Assembly (NCBI RefSeq): GCF_024868665.1
Contig: NC_079898.1
Coordinates: forward strand, 2,616,897 to 2,680,896
DNA length: 64,000 nt
From: Triplophysa rosa
Taxonomy: Eukaryota > Chordata > Actinopteri > Cypriniformes > Nemacheilidae
Reading direction: 5' to 3'
Shown piece after piece: positions 21,661 through 33,015 of this stretch (position 1 is the stretch's first letter; every line of letters begins with the position of its first letter). A program made the translations under genes and the position numbers. Under the pieces are notes generated by a model. It was not told where the DNA came from, made no database searches, and saw nothing but the letters and a program-made list of their open reading frames with translations.

Positions 21661-24234
21661 TCACTCAACATGCTGATGCAGCTGTTGCGCAGGGGAGAGG
21701 AATGTGGTGTGGAGGCATGAGTTTACATCCAAAGGTTGCTGGAGAAAGGTAGTAGGTCCTTGCACAGTCCAGCCTAGTTGTGTGTGTACTGCTACAGGGC
21801 TGCCAAGAGGACCTATATGGACAGGGTAGTCTGGTGTGATCAGCTGTGGATAATCAGATCCAATGAGTATTAAAGGCCGTAATCTTGTAAACCCTTTGAG
21901 TGGAATGTCTCTTAAATGTCCATATTTGCCTTTCAGTAAGTCCATGGGGCAAGACTGCTCCGCCAGATTAAGCTCGTCAGCTGTGAAGGCTCTCTGAATT
22001 TGGTGTTTTACACTTGGATGTGACGGGGCTGATATCTCAAAAGACACTGCGATTCCTTTCAATTGTACAAGATCGTGCCTTATTGTTCTGAGCATCAATG
22101 TTTCCTCAGATCCCTTTAATCTCAGATATTTGACTGCTGCAGGTAGTATGATCGTTCTTTCCGAACCATCATCGAGCACAGCATGTGTGTCCATGAATTT
22201 TCCACCACTGTGAAGCCTCACCGGGACAACTTTAAGCATCACTCTGCCAGAATGACTGGTCTGGTCTAAGTAAACCTGCGAGGCAGTCGTATTAACTGTG
22301 AGTATACTCTGGTTCTCCATGGTGACTGCAACTTCATGTAGCACAGGCAGATGGAGTCCCCCACATGCAGAGCACGTTTTCTTGAGGGTGCAGCTGTCTT
22401 GCTTGTGACCTCGACCACATCTCCAACATTTATTGTGCTCCTTAATCCAGCTTCCTCTCTGAGTGTGGCTCAACTTGCTGAAGGCTGCACAAGCGTTGAG
22501 ATAATGTTCATGGTTGTTGCAGTAGGGACAGAAGGGCATAAAGCGTTCCCGCCTTTTAACTGTGGCTGCCATTTTAGTATCTTTGGAGGAGCTAGCGAAC
22601 AAACTCATGGTTTTAGGTTCTTCACTGCTAGTGAGAACTGTGGCCGCACTACCTTTAGAATGAAAAAGGGGTTTCTGTTCTCGTCGAAGATGTTCAGCAT
22701 GCAATGCCCCTGTCACACGCCTGGATATTTGAATGACCTGAGCTTTCCTTTCCAACCATTCAGCAAACTCTGTTAAAGTGTAAGTCCTGGAACTGCCACT
22801 TGCAATAATGCGCTGATTGAGACAGTACTCTAAAAATGAGTCTCTATAGCTGACAGGCAATTTCGTCAGCAAGGTGTCAACATGAGAACCACATTGCAGT
22901 TCATATCTAGAAGGCCCATCCATTGTATTCAGCATGCCGACTAATGTGTTAACAGAGGCAGCAAAGTCCTCGAAACCTTGAGCATCGCCTGGTCGAATGG
23001 TCGGTGCATTCAGAATAGCTCTCAGCTCGCTCTGAATCAGCTGTCTTGGTTGACCATACCTCTGCTCTAAAGCCTGCATAGCACAAGTGTAGGGAAAGGG
23101 GCTGTTGACGTATCTCTTAGCTACTTGATAGGCAGCTGGCAGCAGTAGGTGCTCAAGAAGCACCTGATACTTATAGTCCTCCATTAGATGTCTGTGAGGG
23201 CCAAGGATACTGTCAAGTCCCTTTTTAAGCATAAGGAAATCGCTCTCCTTTCCCGTGGAAAACACTGCCAGCTTTGGTTTGGGTATGCCATTGGAAGAGG
23301 AAATGGCCATTTCCATCAAATCAGGAAGCACAGGATTGGCATGATAATACTGTGGTTGTAGTCCAGACCAAGCTGGTGGATGCAGAGGTGGCAGTTGATA
23401 AGGGCGCTGAGGATGCATGGTAGGCTGGGCTGGTACGGCCTGAACTGGGGCTGGCATTGATTGTTGATATAGGGGGTGCTGTGGAACTGGCACTGATTGT
23501 ACAGGAGTTGGCTGACGTTGAGGTTGGATGTAAGAAGGTGCAGGCTGTACAGCAGCGGACTGTGACGGTAGCTGGGTAATAGCTGATCGGGGCTGCACCG
23601 AAATAAGCTGCTGCTGTGGCTGGGCTGGTTGCACTGCCTCTTGTTGAATCTGAGGCCATGATTCTGACCTTTGGAGTTCAGATGGTAGTCTTTGAGGCAG
23701 TGACCCAGGTACAGATGATGCACGTAGTATGTTACATGGCTGCAGTGTTGGCTGAACACTTGTTCTTGGCTGCAGTTGGATAAGAGGCTCATGATACCGT
23801 GTTTCTCCATAGTATGGGGAAGATGCTTCAGTCACAGGGAGTTCTAATCCAGGGTTATGGAGTTCAGTGGGAGAAAGTCTCCGGTAATGCCCAATAAAGG
23901 GAGATCGTGATCGAGGAGATGATTGTCTACCACTGTCCATTTGTATTTGAAGCTCTCTCATCTCACTGCTTAAATATCTCCATCGTGCTTCCAAGTGATG
24001 CAGCTTTTCACTGTCAATGTCTCTTTCTTCATGTGCAGAAGTCACATAACCCTTATAAGTATCCTGGCTTGTATGAGATATTCTTGCAGCGGCCTCTGCT
24101 GGTGCAGGAGGGAACTGTCGTGGAGGGGGATAGTCAAGAACATAATCCTCCAAGTAGGTGGGCACCCGCTGGGTATGACTTGGACGAGGATTCGGCTCCT
24201 GTTCTCCCCAATGGAAATCTCTGGATGTAGCCAT
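21661..24234 (-). pseudogene. gag: BEL/Pao gag and aspartic protease, ending in premature TGA
   Basis: 857 codons from ATG at 24234. Residues 1-300 are rich in Pro and Gln. Residues about 305-430 form the BEL-type capsid region (KPKLAVFSTGKESDFLML, QALEQRYGQPRQL). Zinc knuckles follow at about 568-630 (CPYCNNHEHYLNAC, KCWRCGRGHKQDSC, CSACGGLHLPVLHE). An aspartic protease motif, AVLDDGSERTIILP, is at about 685. In this family Gag, protease, RT, RNase H and integrase are normally one polyprotein. Here a TGA separates protease from RT, and the next frame continues directly, in the same frame, with polymerase sequence. The simplest reading is a single nonsense change in an otherwise well-preserved copy; stop readthrough is possible but not supported by any signal I can see. 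Confidence 0.9.
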
Positions 24235-24253
24235 GACGCAGTTGATGTTCTTA

Positions 24254-24270
24254 TCCGGCTCAAAGGACCA
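24254..24270 (-). promoter_or_regulatory. tRNA-Tyr-type primer binding site
   Basis: The + strand reads tccggctcaaaggacca, which equals the 3' end of tRNA-Tyr (with CCA) except for one base. It lies 3 bp inside the LTR end at 24274 and just upstream of the gag ATG on the element strand. This is the expected position for the minus-strand primer. Confidence 0.75.
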
Positions 24271-24273
24271 ATT

Positions 24274-25057
24274 TGTGGGATGTTTTGTGCGTATTGGGTT
24301 CGTTGGGCATCAACTGGCCTAATTCTTCTGTTAGAAAGAACTGCAACTAGTCCAGAGTGAGATTGTAAAATCCTGGTATTTATTTGAACAGTGATGTGCA
24401 TGTGGTTTTTCTATAGAAAACAGGAAATTATAATGAATACAGATAGAATACAGATACAGAGTGGAAAACATTGTCACTATTAATTATAAACAATTAAATG
24501 TAATCATGAAAACGTAAACTTACAACAGTATACAACAAGTATATTTTGCCGACAATATGATCTCAATACAACAATATTGGTGGAGTGAGTTTCCCGCTGC
24601 TGCAGGTGGCTAGCGGTGTCAGGTTACACGCGAATATGCTCATTACTAAAACCCAATCTTCATAACGCGAATATACAATTAAGGATTAAATAACTCTCTC
24701 CTTGACAAATAAGGAAAGCTATATATTCATATGGATGTACAAACACTCTGAATAACGTATTGCTTCTTGATACATGTATCAATTACATGTATTGTCATGT
24801 AAATGTCTGATATGGTAAAGGAAACCGATCTAAATGTTAACTCGCTTAGAAACACATTAATATTGTTGCTAAATAACATCACTTACTTTAGTAGGAACGC
24901 ACAGTAACACCACACAAACAAAAGTGGACTTTAGTGGTTTGAACATATAACAACCAGGAGGCGATGTGAACTCCGTTACACAGAACTGCTGACTAATGTC
25001 TCAGCGCATGCGCAAGATGAGATCAACAGGTTAGGCCCGCCAGGGAATTCTGCACAG
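24274..25057 (-). mobile_element. probable 5' LTR of the BEL/Pao element
   Basis: On the + strand the LTR end reads TGTGGGATGTTTTGTGCG beginning at 24274. The outer end is not certain; ...CA candidates lie near 25029 and 25057. No second copy is present in the window to define it. The interior is AT-rich with no gene. Confidence 0.45.
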
Positions 25058-25611
25058 TGGGTGTAGACTTTTTTTTACAAAAATGTTGTCAACAATGTTG
25101 CCATAACAACATCTCTTACTTGGCAAAATCTGTTCAAGCGAGATGGTGGAACCCAGTGACCTGAACGACTCCACAGCAAAACAATTACAAAATATTGTGT
25201 GTTTTGGGCCATATTCGATTTAAATTGAATCTTTTAAAAAGGATAAGATATGCTCTGTCTCTACTTCTTCTCACTGGAAGCTGCTATCTCTGTGAGCTCT
25301 TGCTCTTCTCCTCTGGCCTGTTTTCCTTGAGCTCTGCTCTTGAGTTCTGCCCTCACTTCATTCTCTTCCTTTTTACTTGAGCTTTGGGGTTCAGGCCACT
25401 AGGCCATGCTTCCAGGCTCCCCTCTTTCTTCTTCTAGACTTTATTTGGACTTACATCCAATTTTTCACATTTAATTTATTTAAATGATTTTAAATGATTC
25501 ATTGGTTAGTTTTAATATGAAATCACAATTATTTTATCTGTTAAACAAAAAAAACAAAAAAAACCCAATCCGAATCTGTGAGCGGCGGCAGGCAACCCCT
25601 TTGGCCTACTG
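25058..25611. other. no gene recognised
   Basis: Intronic DNA of wdr11. The small open frame near 25195-25380 is Leu/Ser-rich with no recognisable family and is not supported as a gene. Confidence 0.45.
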
Positions 25612-26731
25612 CAGGGGTCACTAACTAGCGGACTCCGGTCCGGATGCGGACCGCGAGATGCATCCGTCCGGACCTCAAAGCCTTTTGACATAATAAATAA
25701 ATGAACGCCTAACATTATTTTCTAATGCAATCAAATTTATAGCAGGCACATCAAGGTCCGCTCAGTAGCAGTTTGGGTCCTACGGCGCCACGGACAGTTA
25801 ACATATGCACACTGTTGCCACGTTCAGACGTCGATGTCTCGACGAGAGAAGAGAGCCGGGACAGACTCGCTGCACAGCGCGTAGACAGATGTAACTGTCA
25901 GTGACTGAAAAACAATGTCCTTTTCAAAAGTTAGAAAAGTTGACGCTGAAAACCATGTTTTCCGAGATGAATGGGTCGAGAGATTTGCATTTATTCTTCC
26001 TGCATCGAGATGCACGAGACCGGTTTGTCTCGGAGTCATTTGCTCGGAGTCTGTCGCGGTTGTCAAAAATGGAAACCTTAAACGGCATTATGAAATTAGA
26101 CAGAGACACTGAAGAAACTTACAAGCAGCAGTCCAAGGTAAGGACACGGAAAATATACGGAGCGATTTAAACGGGTCCTCCCTCACTCACTTACCGCCCA
26201 ACAACGAGCGAATGTTCGGCTAAGAATACAGTGGATCTTAGAAAAACATAACAAGCCCTTTACTGATGGTAAAATAGTAAAAGAGTGAATGGAGCCTGCG
26301 TGTGAAACACTTTTAGAAGGAAAATAAAGACATGAACTAAAAGAAAATATTAAACTAACCCCCCTATCAGCTGCAACAGCCACAAGAAGAGCTGAAATGT
26401 TTTCAGATGATGATCAGTCGCAACTTGATGTTGCTATTTGTTCATCTCAGTTCAGCAGAAAACAACACATTAGTTTTCTTTTAAAGTTGATAATGTTGAA
26501 ATGAATGTATGTTCAATGCAGGTGTAGAGATTATGGCATTTTGCACATTTTCCTTCATTATATTGTTGTCAGACATTGTTATGCCGTTGTATAGATATGA
26601 AAAGACATGTTTATTTCTTTGGTCTGCCAAAAACCATCAATTCATGATTTTAGGTATTTAATTGTCCGGACCTCGACTGGCAAGGAGGGTTTGTTTACTG
26701 GACCTCAAGCAATTTTAGTTGAAGACTCCTG
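25612..26731 (+). mobile_element. hAT-Charlie element with perfect 8-bp duplication
   Basis: Ends caggggtcactaact and agttgaagactcctg are inverted repeats with a few mismatches. gcctactg flanks both sides (25604-25611 and 26732-26739), a perfect 8-bp duplication. At 1.1 kb it is an internally deleted derivative that keeps the first part of a transposase gene. Confidence 0.92.
25921..26112 (+). pseudogene. hAT transposase N-terminus with BED-type zinc finger
   Basis: From about 25916 the frame reads MSFSKVRKVDAENHVFRDEW, then RFAFIL, RPVCLGVICSESVAVVKNG and NLKRHYEI, with a following His. This is the pattern of a Charlie-group transposase N-terminus: a Cys pair followed by LKRHY...H as in BED fingers. 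Stops follow quickly and the catalytic domain is deleted. Related domesticated genes exist in vertebrates, but this copy is broken. Confidence 0.7.
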
Positions 26732-27539
26732 GCCTACTGTATTTATATATATACACATATACAGTATATATAGGCCTACAGTAGCATATATTTGCATCTC
26801 AGTATTGTAGTACATTATAAAACAGCATGCATTAACAACATTTTGAGTGTAAATTATCATATTTATTAAATGAATGCCACATTATTGGAATAGTTAAAGC
26901 CCTCTCTACCTTACCAGATAAACAATGTATTATTTATTATCTGTGTGGTGTTTTATTTCCACTTTCGAAACGTTTTCTTTATTTGTGCTGAAAACAAATG
27001 CCTTTCCACTCTGATTAGTAATGGGAAAAGGAGAAGAACACGTTTGGCAATAGCTGGATTTGAATCGGATTTGAATTCCCTTCGATCGGAGCCAAAGCAT
27101 TACTTTGGTATGGAGTTACTACCCCTATGCTTCTGGAGCTGATTAGTGATGGGTGAACAACATATTCTTGTACAATCCGACTGTTTTTACAGGGAGTTGT
27201 ACAGAGAGCAGCGCATTTTCTCCATTGTCTGCTTTATTGTTAACCGGTGGAACAGCCTAGGCCTATATATGCTTGATTTTCTTATCAAGAATGTGTAAAA
27301 CAAAATACTCATACAGTATACCACAAACTCATGGCAGTAGCCAAGGTTTTAAAATTAGTGAACCTAATATTACCAATAAATGCTATAAATTATTCAACAT
27401 AAATAAATTTAATGATTAATAAAGTTAACAAATTATAAACTTATATCTATGGACAAGGCTTAATTAATACTGTGTCTAGAGGTTTTCTAAAACATCTTTT
27501 GTTAAAGGTAGATTAGGCTCTGCGACGAGCGCGCTTCAA

Positions 27540-28145
27540 ACCTGCGTTGGTCCAGACAGTCGGGCTGCGCCTTTAACCCCTACGCCACTGAAGCTACAAC
27601 ATGACAGGCGTCTTTTAATTATTTAATGTCTCTGCTAAAACAATCACAAGACCCGTGCGATAAATGACAAATAAGATTATTAAATATCTATATCTAATAG
27701 CTTGTTGAGGACTTTCACTGGCCATCAAGCACAAATAGATGAGTGGAACTTTCGCATCTTACATGCATTGTGATGGCAAAGAGTCTAGAAATGGAAGGCA
27801 ACCCCCTTAGGCCTACAGTAATGGTTTAACCCTACTGCTCAGCAGCCAACAGGAACTCATCACGCTTACACGTTCAAACTGGTCAAGTGGCCGGATGGCT
27901 CAAAAACTTGCGAAATTGATGTCTGACGTCACGCGTCGAGAACGCGTTGTTTGCGCGTAGAATACATGTTTTTTTGCGCGTAGAATACGTGTTGTTTACG
28001 CATCAAATACGTGTCGATTTTTCACGCGTAAACTACACATACTCTTCGCGCAAACAACATGTACTCTATGCGCAAACAACACATACTCTACGCGTTGTTG
28101 ACGTGTTAAACGTCACGCGTTTTTGACCCTCCTGGCTTTCCATAA
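27540..28145 (-). repeat. complex repeat with opposed 22-bp arrays, copy 2 (inverted)
   Basis: This matches 16193-16880 in reverse orientation: tRNA-like part at 27540-27600, the segment with catcttacatgcattgtgatg, the ggccggatggctcaaaaac block, the arrays at 27941-28100, and ctggctttccata at the end. The adjoining segment after 28145 (ctcgcgcgtctctgcccc...) matches 16107-16180 but in the same orientation, so the two halves are rearranged relative to copy 1. Confidence 0.72.
27941..28100. repeat. opposed 22-bp unit array, copy 2
   Basis: Units gtagaatac.tgt.gttt.cgc at about 27957-28001 face inverted units at 28026-28047, 28048-28069 and 28070-28091 (gcgcaaacaac.tactct.). The 22-bp period and the central spacer match the array at 16249-16399. 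Confidence 0.82.
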
Positions 28146-28811
28146 TACTCGCGCGTCTCTGCCCCGTGCGGCGCCTCTCCCGTACGAGCCATTTACTGTA
28201 AACTTGACGTGCACACACAGCCTGTTTCGTAATGCTCGTTTATACTCGAGTCTGGCTCCACACCGCAAGTCTCCACAAGCGCATCTGGCAATATGGACGA
28301 GGCTTGACACACGCGCGCACCCTGTGTCAACTCACGCCTGGCTCCGCGTTTCAAACAAATGTAAATTCTACCTTAATGTTTTGCTAATTTGGATGAAATG
28401 AAACATCCAGCACATTTTCTACTTGTTTTTAAAATCCCAAATACTTAAAAACAAATAAATCAGCCTATGTAACCTATGTGAAATTTTAATAATTCACCAA
28501 CACAATAGAACATTTTATGGATTTAAGGGTTATAATGGGAGTTGTATTTGTTTGAATGGAAACTATAATAGTGTACACTGGTATTTGGATTCTATTGATG
28601 TGATGTCGTTTGGCAGCTGGGAACCAATAGAACAACAGTAATTCTTATTTGAATAATGCCCCAAACGCACCACAAAAGGAATTTTGTAATGGTTTTAATA
28701 GAAACAATTAGAATTTCTGTAATGTTTTTTATTGTTTTATTTCAGCAGGGTAACTATACCCATATTGTGCTTCACACTTAGAAAAATTTAATCGCAAATC
28801 AAATATTTAGG

Positions 28812-28945
28812 GCAAAAAATATTTAGACAGTTTGTCGGACTTGTGAAACAACAAGACCATAAGGCATTTGAAATTTGGTTCTTGAAGAGGAATGACAGTG
28901 CTGGATGTGTGTACATCTTACCTATGGTGGAAGATAAAGCTTAGA
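28812..28945 (+). pseudogene. possible C-terminal fragment of the unassigned transposase-like gene
   Basis: The frame reads RQFVGLVKQQDHKAFEIWFL, KRNDSAGCVYILPMVEDKA and then a stop. In my memory of the family suggested for 14946-15741, the C-terminus has a similar FLKR...Y..P motif. The link is by resemblance only; the middle of the protein is absent. Confidence 0.35.
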
Positions 28946-29530
28946 TGACATATAGCCAAGTGGTTCAGACTTTGAATCCACAAATAGACACCAACGGGAG
29001 GTATCACTTTACATTAGCAGTCTTGGCGGAATAGAGAAAGAATAATATGAATTGTCATCTGGTCATTCTAACTAATCAAGTTAGTGTTTGTAGTTTTTTG
29101 TATTCACATTGATTGTTTATTCACATTGATTGACAAGTTGAACAGCAATATCAATTGTTTTAATTGCTTACTGTGTTTCATCATTTTAACATATTTAATT
29201 AGTGTATACAAAAGTTTAGTCAACAATTGATCTAAGTATGTTAAGATTTCATAAAACATTTTCATTATAGACAATAAATGGGTACTGTTTGCTCACCTTT
29301 TATGGAGTCTGTGTCACCCAGATTGTTTCTTCTCTCCTCCTCATAGGTGGAATCCAAATGACACACGTTATTATTTTGGTTGGTGATTTGAGTGTTTTGA
29401 CATGTATGCTAGGTTAATACTTCGGTATTTGGCAATATAAAATAATATTGAGCTCATTTTGCTTGTCCTGAGAGACAATCTCGCGTCTCTCTTTGGGAAG
29501 ACCTGCTCAGTCACTGAACGCGATCTCCGT

Positions 29531-29690
29531 GTTCTAAACACGCTGCATGCGTATCTTTAAAAATACTGAGAAGGCGAGCATATTCGCGTTCTAAACACGC
29601 TGCATGCGCATCTTTAAAGGTACACAGAAGGCGAGCATATTCGCGCTCTAAATGTGGTGCATGCGCATCTTTAAAAAGGCGAGCAAATTT
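29531..29690. repeat. three-copy 57-bp tandem repeat
   Basis: Units start at 29531, 29588 and 29645 (gttctaaacacgctgcatgcg and variants). Because 57 is a multiple of three, the minus strand keeps an open frame with a repeated 19-residue unit around REYARLL..FKDAHAA.LE. No host gene is known to me with this repeat. Confidence 0.8.
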
Positions 29691-30111
29691 CTGCACCGCT
29701 ATAGCAGATCCTTGAAAGAACAATGAACGCGAGATTATCCGCCCAAACGTGCCGCACCGTATAACTCAGTCAGCCTCCTTGAACGCAGATGCTGGTTAAT
29801 CTTTAATAGCACGGGAAACCATATAATTTGCAGTGAGGCAATTTTGTATGAAGTTGATGAATTTTGCAGCCTAACCTACTGATATCTCGGATGACAATAT
29901 CCGATATCCATTTGAGGTCTCTGATTGTGGTTGTAAAGCATTTGTTCATGATTTTCCATAGTCGGGTAAGTGTCGGTTTCAGAGCTGTCACGGCTGTAAT
30001 GGAGATATGTCGCGGGCGTAACATTGTTTTTTCCTTATGAATACAAACACACTTATTAAAACAAATAAATATTTTATGTTATATAAAAATCCATCCCTTC
30101 TCCATTTGTTG

Positions 30112-30762
30112 TAGGGATGTCCCGATCAGGTTTTTTTTCCCTCGAGTCCGAGTCATTTGATTTTGAGTATCTACCGATACCGAGTCCCGATCCGATACTT
30201 CTATAATACATAAAAAAAGAATAAAGAAGAGCGAAGAAACAGATCCAGGATGTTCATTATTTTTTATTTAATTCACCTTATTTTAACATTCAACAACTCT
30301 GTTAACAAACAGAGCACTTCTGTGAGGTAGCTTGAACAATCAAGTAATAAATAACATAAATTCTTCACAGCCTTTTCCTTTCCACCTCTTGCAATCCCAA
30401 GTTTACATATCTCACAGTTTGCTATGGCAATGTTGTTGTCATCAACTTTATAATACCTCCAGACTGCAGACATAGTCGCGCTTTCCGCTTCAAGCTGCTT
30501 CCGTGTTCTACTTTGCCGGCATTTAACCAATAGCGTCTCTGAAACAAAGTGATGTCATGCCGCACGCGTTGCTGTTTCTGTGTGGAGTCAAGAGGTCTAA
30601 CTCTGTGCCACCGCATAACTATAGATGTGTTAAAAAATAATGAGAATATATATACATATATATCCAAGTCCTGATCGGGAGGTAACGTCCGATTCCGATC
30701 GAGTCTGAAACCACGTGATCGGGCCCGATTTCCGATCACGTGATCGGATCTCGACATCCCTA
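30112..30762. mobile_element. non-autonomous hAT element with BED-finger remnant
   Basis: Ends tagggatgtcccgatc and gatctcgacatcccta are inverted repeats. The flanks do not show a clean 8-bp duplication. On the minus strand, about 30472-30380, the frame reads SAVWRYYKVDDNNIAIANC then EICKLGIARGGKEKA, which fits the start of a BED zinc finger (aromatic residues, then Cys-x2-Cys). The rest of the transposase is absent. Confidence 0.75.
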
Positions 30763-31092
30763 ATTTTAATGTTTAATGTTATTGCTTTTGATTTGTGCAT
30801 TTTACTTCACAGAATTTCAACAAAGCTTCCTGTCTCCCAAAAACGTGTGTCCATAACGCATGATTTTTTCCTCTTTTAAAACAAAAAACTTGTGCATATA
30901 CTGATTTTTATTCTGATGTCTGCACTTAGGGCTGTAGAAAAATATAAACAGATGGTTCAGTATATTGGTAACAAATTCATTTTCTGAGAATTTATACTTC
31001 AAGTTTTGACTGCAATTGTCACGTCCATAATGCTGGAATTGCTCATTTATCAAACATGCGTACACGGTTCTTACGCACACCAGTGAGTAATC

Positions 31093-31845
31093 ATTGTTGA
31101 TAAATCCCACATTCTTTGTGGGATGGTTGAGCAAGTTGTGACGTTTGTCGTGAGCGTATGCCCCCTTGATGTACGCCACAGCAGCCATGCTGTCTGACCA
31201 TTACAGCATGTGCTTGTCCAGAATGAAGGGCTAGAGCCTCTTTAGGGCAAGCCAGGCAGCCAAAAACTCCAGGCAGTCGATGTGCTATTGCAGGTGGGGG
31301 CATGCCTGTTACACACAGCATCCCAACTGAGCCTGCTCTTGTCCCAGTTGACCCAAAGGCCTAACTGGTCTGGTGCCAGAGCACGAGATCCCTGTGCGTA
31401 CAAGATGACCCAGAGCTTGGGTCAGCAGCGCAAGGTCAGTGGCGGTACAAAGCTCCTTCTGGGTCACTCTTCCCCTCATGCAGATCTTTAAGCGCCTTGA
31501 CCTGATATACCTGCAGGATGGTCATAGCATTCAGGACAGAGACAGCCTGACCTGCAGCAGTGTAAGCTTTCGACACAAGTGCTCAAGCCTTGGAAAGGGA
31601 GCCTTGGTCGGCCCCTCCAGGTGGCAGCGGTCTGTGGTCATAAATGCACAGTGACTGCATGCTCAACCTGGGGCACGTCAACATACAGTTTCCCTTAGAT
31701 GCCCTGCTGTCAAGGGAAGTGAGGGCAGCTGAGCTCGTCTGTTGCAAACGTGCCGAGAATGGGGTGTTCCACGACTTTGTGAGCTCCTCATGTACCTCTG
31801 GGATAAAAGGCAACGGGGGCGGCCCTCCTATGGGACGGTCCCGCG
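31093..31845 (-). pseudogene. DIRS-type gag relic, distal part
   Basis: Minus-strand pieces read EVHEELTKSWNTPFSAR near 31800 and, toward 31500, ILQVYQVKALKDLHEG, the same blocks found in the DIRS gag relic at 55777-57060. Several stops and frameshifts break the frame. The hAT at 31846-32680 separates this part from the N-terminal part at 32681-33015. Confidence 0.7.
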
Positions 31846-32680
31846 TAGGAATGGGTATCATTAGGATTTTAACAGTATTACTACTCTTATCGATACTGCT
31901 TATCGGTCCGGAACTTTAACGGTTTTCTTATCGGTGCTTTTGGATATTTTTTTTACAAAAAATAAGACCAAAAATAAAGAATTTATGAATAGAATAACAC
32001 TGCTTTATTTTCTGCGATGTAAATTGTATTCAGCGCGGACCAGCAGTATTAAAAGAAGTGGGTTGGTTCATCATAGCTGCCCGCAACTATTTTTTTTTAT
32101 ACTTAAATGTGTATTTTAATGGACAGATTTTTATGTTTGTCCTATGTATGTAAGTAAAGCGACAAATTATTAAACTCTCAATGTTATCAAATAAGCCTAT
32201 TATTTGGGCTGATTTATTAATTATTACATAAACGAGTAGAAAATGTGTTGTCACATCATTTAATCCAATTGAAATTAGACAAACACAAATAGATATAGGT
32301 TGCGCGCATGTCTCATCTGTTTTGCAAGACGCGTGCATGGAGACTTGCTGCACGGAGCCACGACTCCAGGCGCGAGCATGACTCTGCTTGAGAGAGACAA
32401 GCCGTGCATGTTTGTGATGTTAAAACAGCTCATCCGTTTAGTTTTAGGAACGCGCTGTTTTTGTAACTCGAATTAATTTCAAAAGCATTCAAACACAGGT
32501 TGCGTGCGCTCGTGAAGTTTAAACAGCTCATCTGTTTAGTTTGAGAGACGCCATGTTTGGGTAGATGCGCAGCGTGTTTCTCCAGTACCGAAAGCAGAAC
32601 CGATAAGGTTATCGATGCTCCGGTCTTTCATAATTTAGCCCCGGGGCTTTTTTAATACCGGGTTTCGGTACCCATCCCTA
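31846..32680. mobile_element. non-autonomous hAT element inserted in the DIRS gag relic
   Basis: Ends taggaatgggtatca and cggtacccatcccta are inverted repeats. The flanks gtcccgcg (31838-31845) and gtcccacg (32681-32688) form an 8-bp duplication with one difference. The 835-bp interior carries no recognisable transposase. Confidence 0.88.
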
Positions 32681-33015
32681 GTCCCACGCCACCCATCGGG
32701 GACGGGTTAGATGAGTGTGACAGGGCATGGATGGTCTGCCGTGCCAGAACCGGCAGGCTTGGGAAGCAGATGGTTGCCGCTGCACTCAGAAAGAATCCAG
32801 ACAGCCGTGACCAAAACACCCTCACAGACATGTTCTCACAGACAGGACATGTCAGATCAACGAATGGTGCTTCAGCAAGCTGGAGCCCCAAGCATGTGAT
32901 GCAGGTATTGTGCCATTCAGAATCAATGATGACTCTGCCGCATCCAAGAACACAGTTTCCGAAGACTGTGCACGGCTGAAGAGAAATAGAAAGCATTAAG
33001 TAATAATAATGGGAT
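32681..33015 (-). pseudogene. DIRS-type gag relic, N-terminal zinc-finger part
   Basis: The minus strand reads DSEWHNTCITCLGLQLAEAP and FVDLTCPVCENMSVRVFWSR, a Cys-x2-Cys...Cys-x2-Cys module that in my judgement is the N-terminus of fish DIRS Gag. It is colinear with 31093-31845 once the hAT between them is set aside. Confidence 0.65.

Noticed and set aside
22351..22776. 141-codon frame on the + strand within the BEL/Pao gag
   Set aside because: Shadow of the gag frame on the other strand; no recognisable domain.
23316..23810. Two Ser/Ala/Thr- or His-rich frames on the minus strand inside gag
   Set aside because: Shifted readings of the Gln/Pro-rich part of gag.
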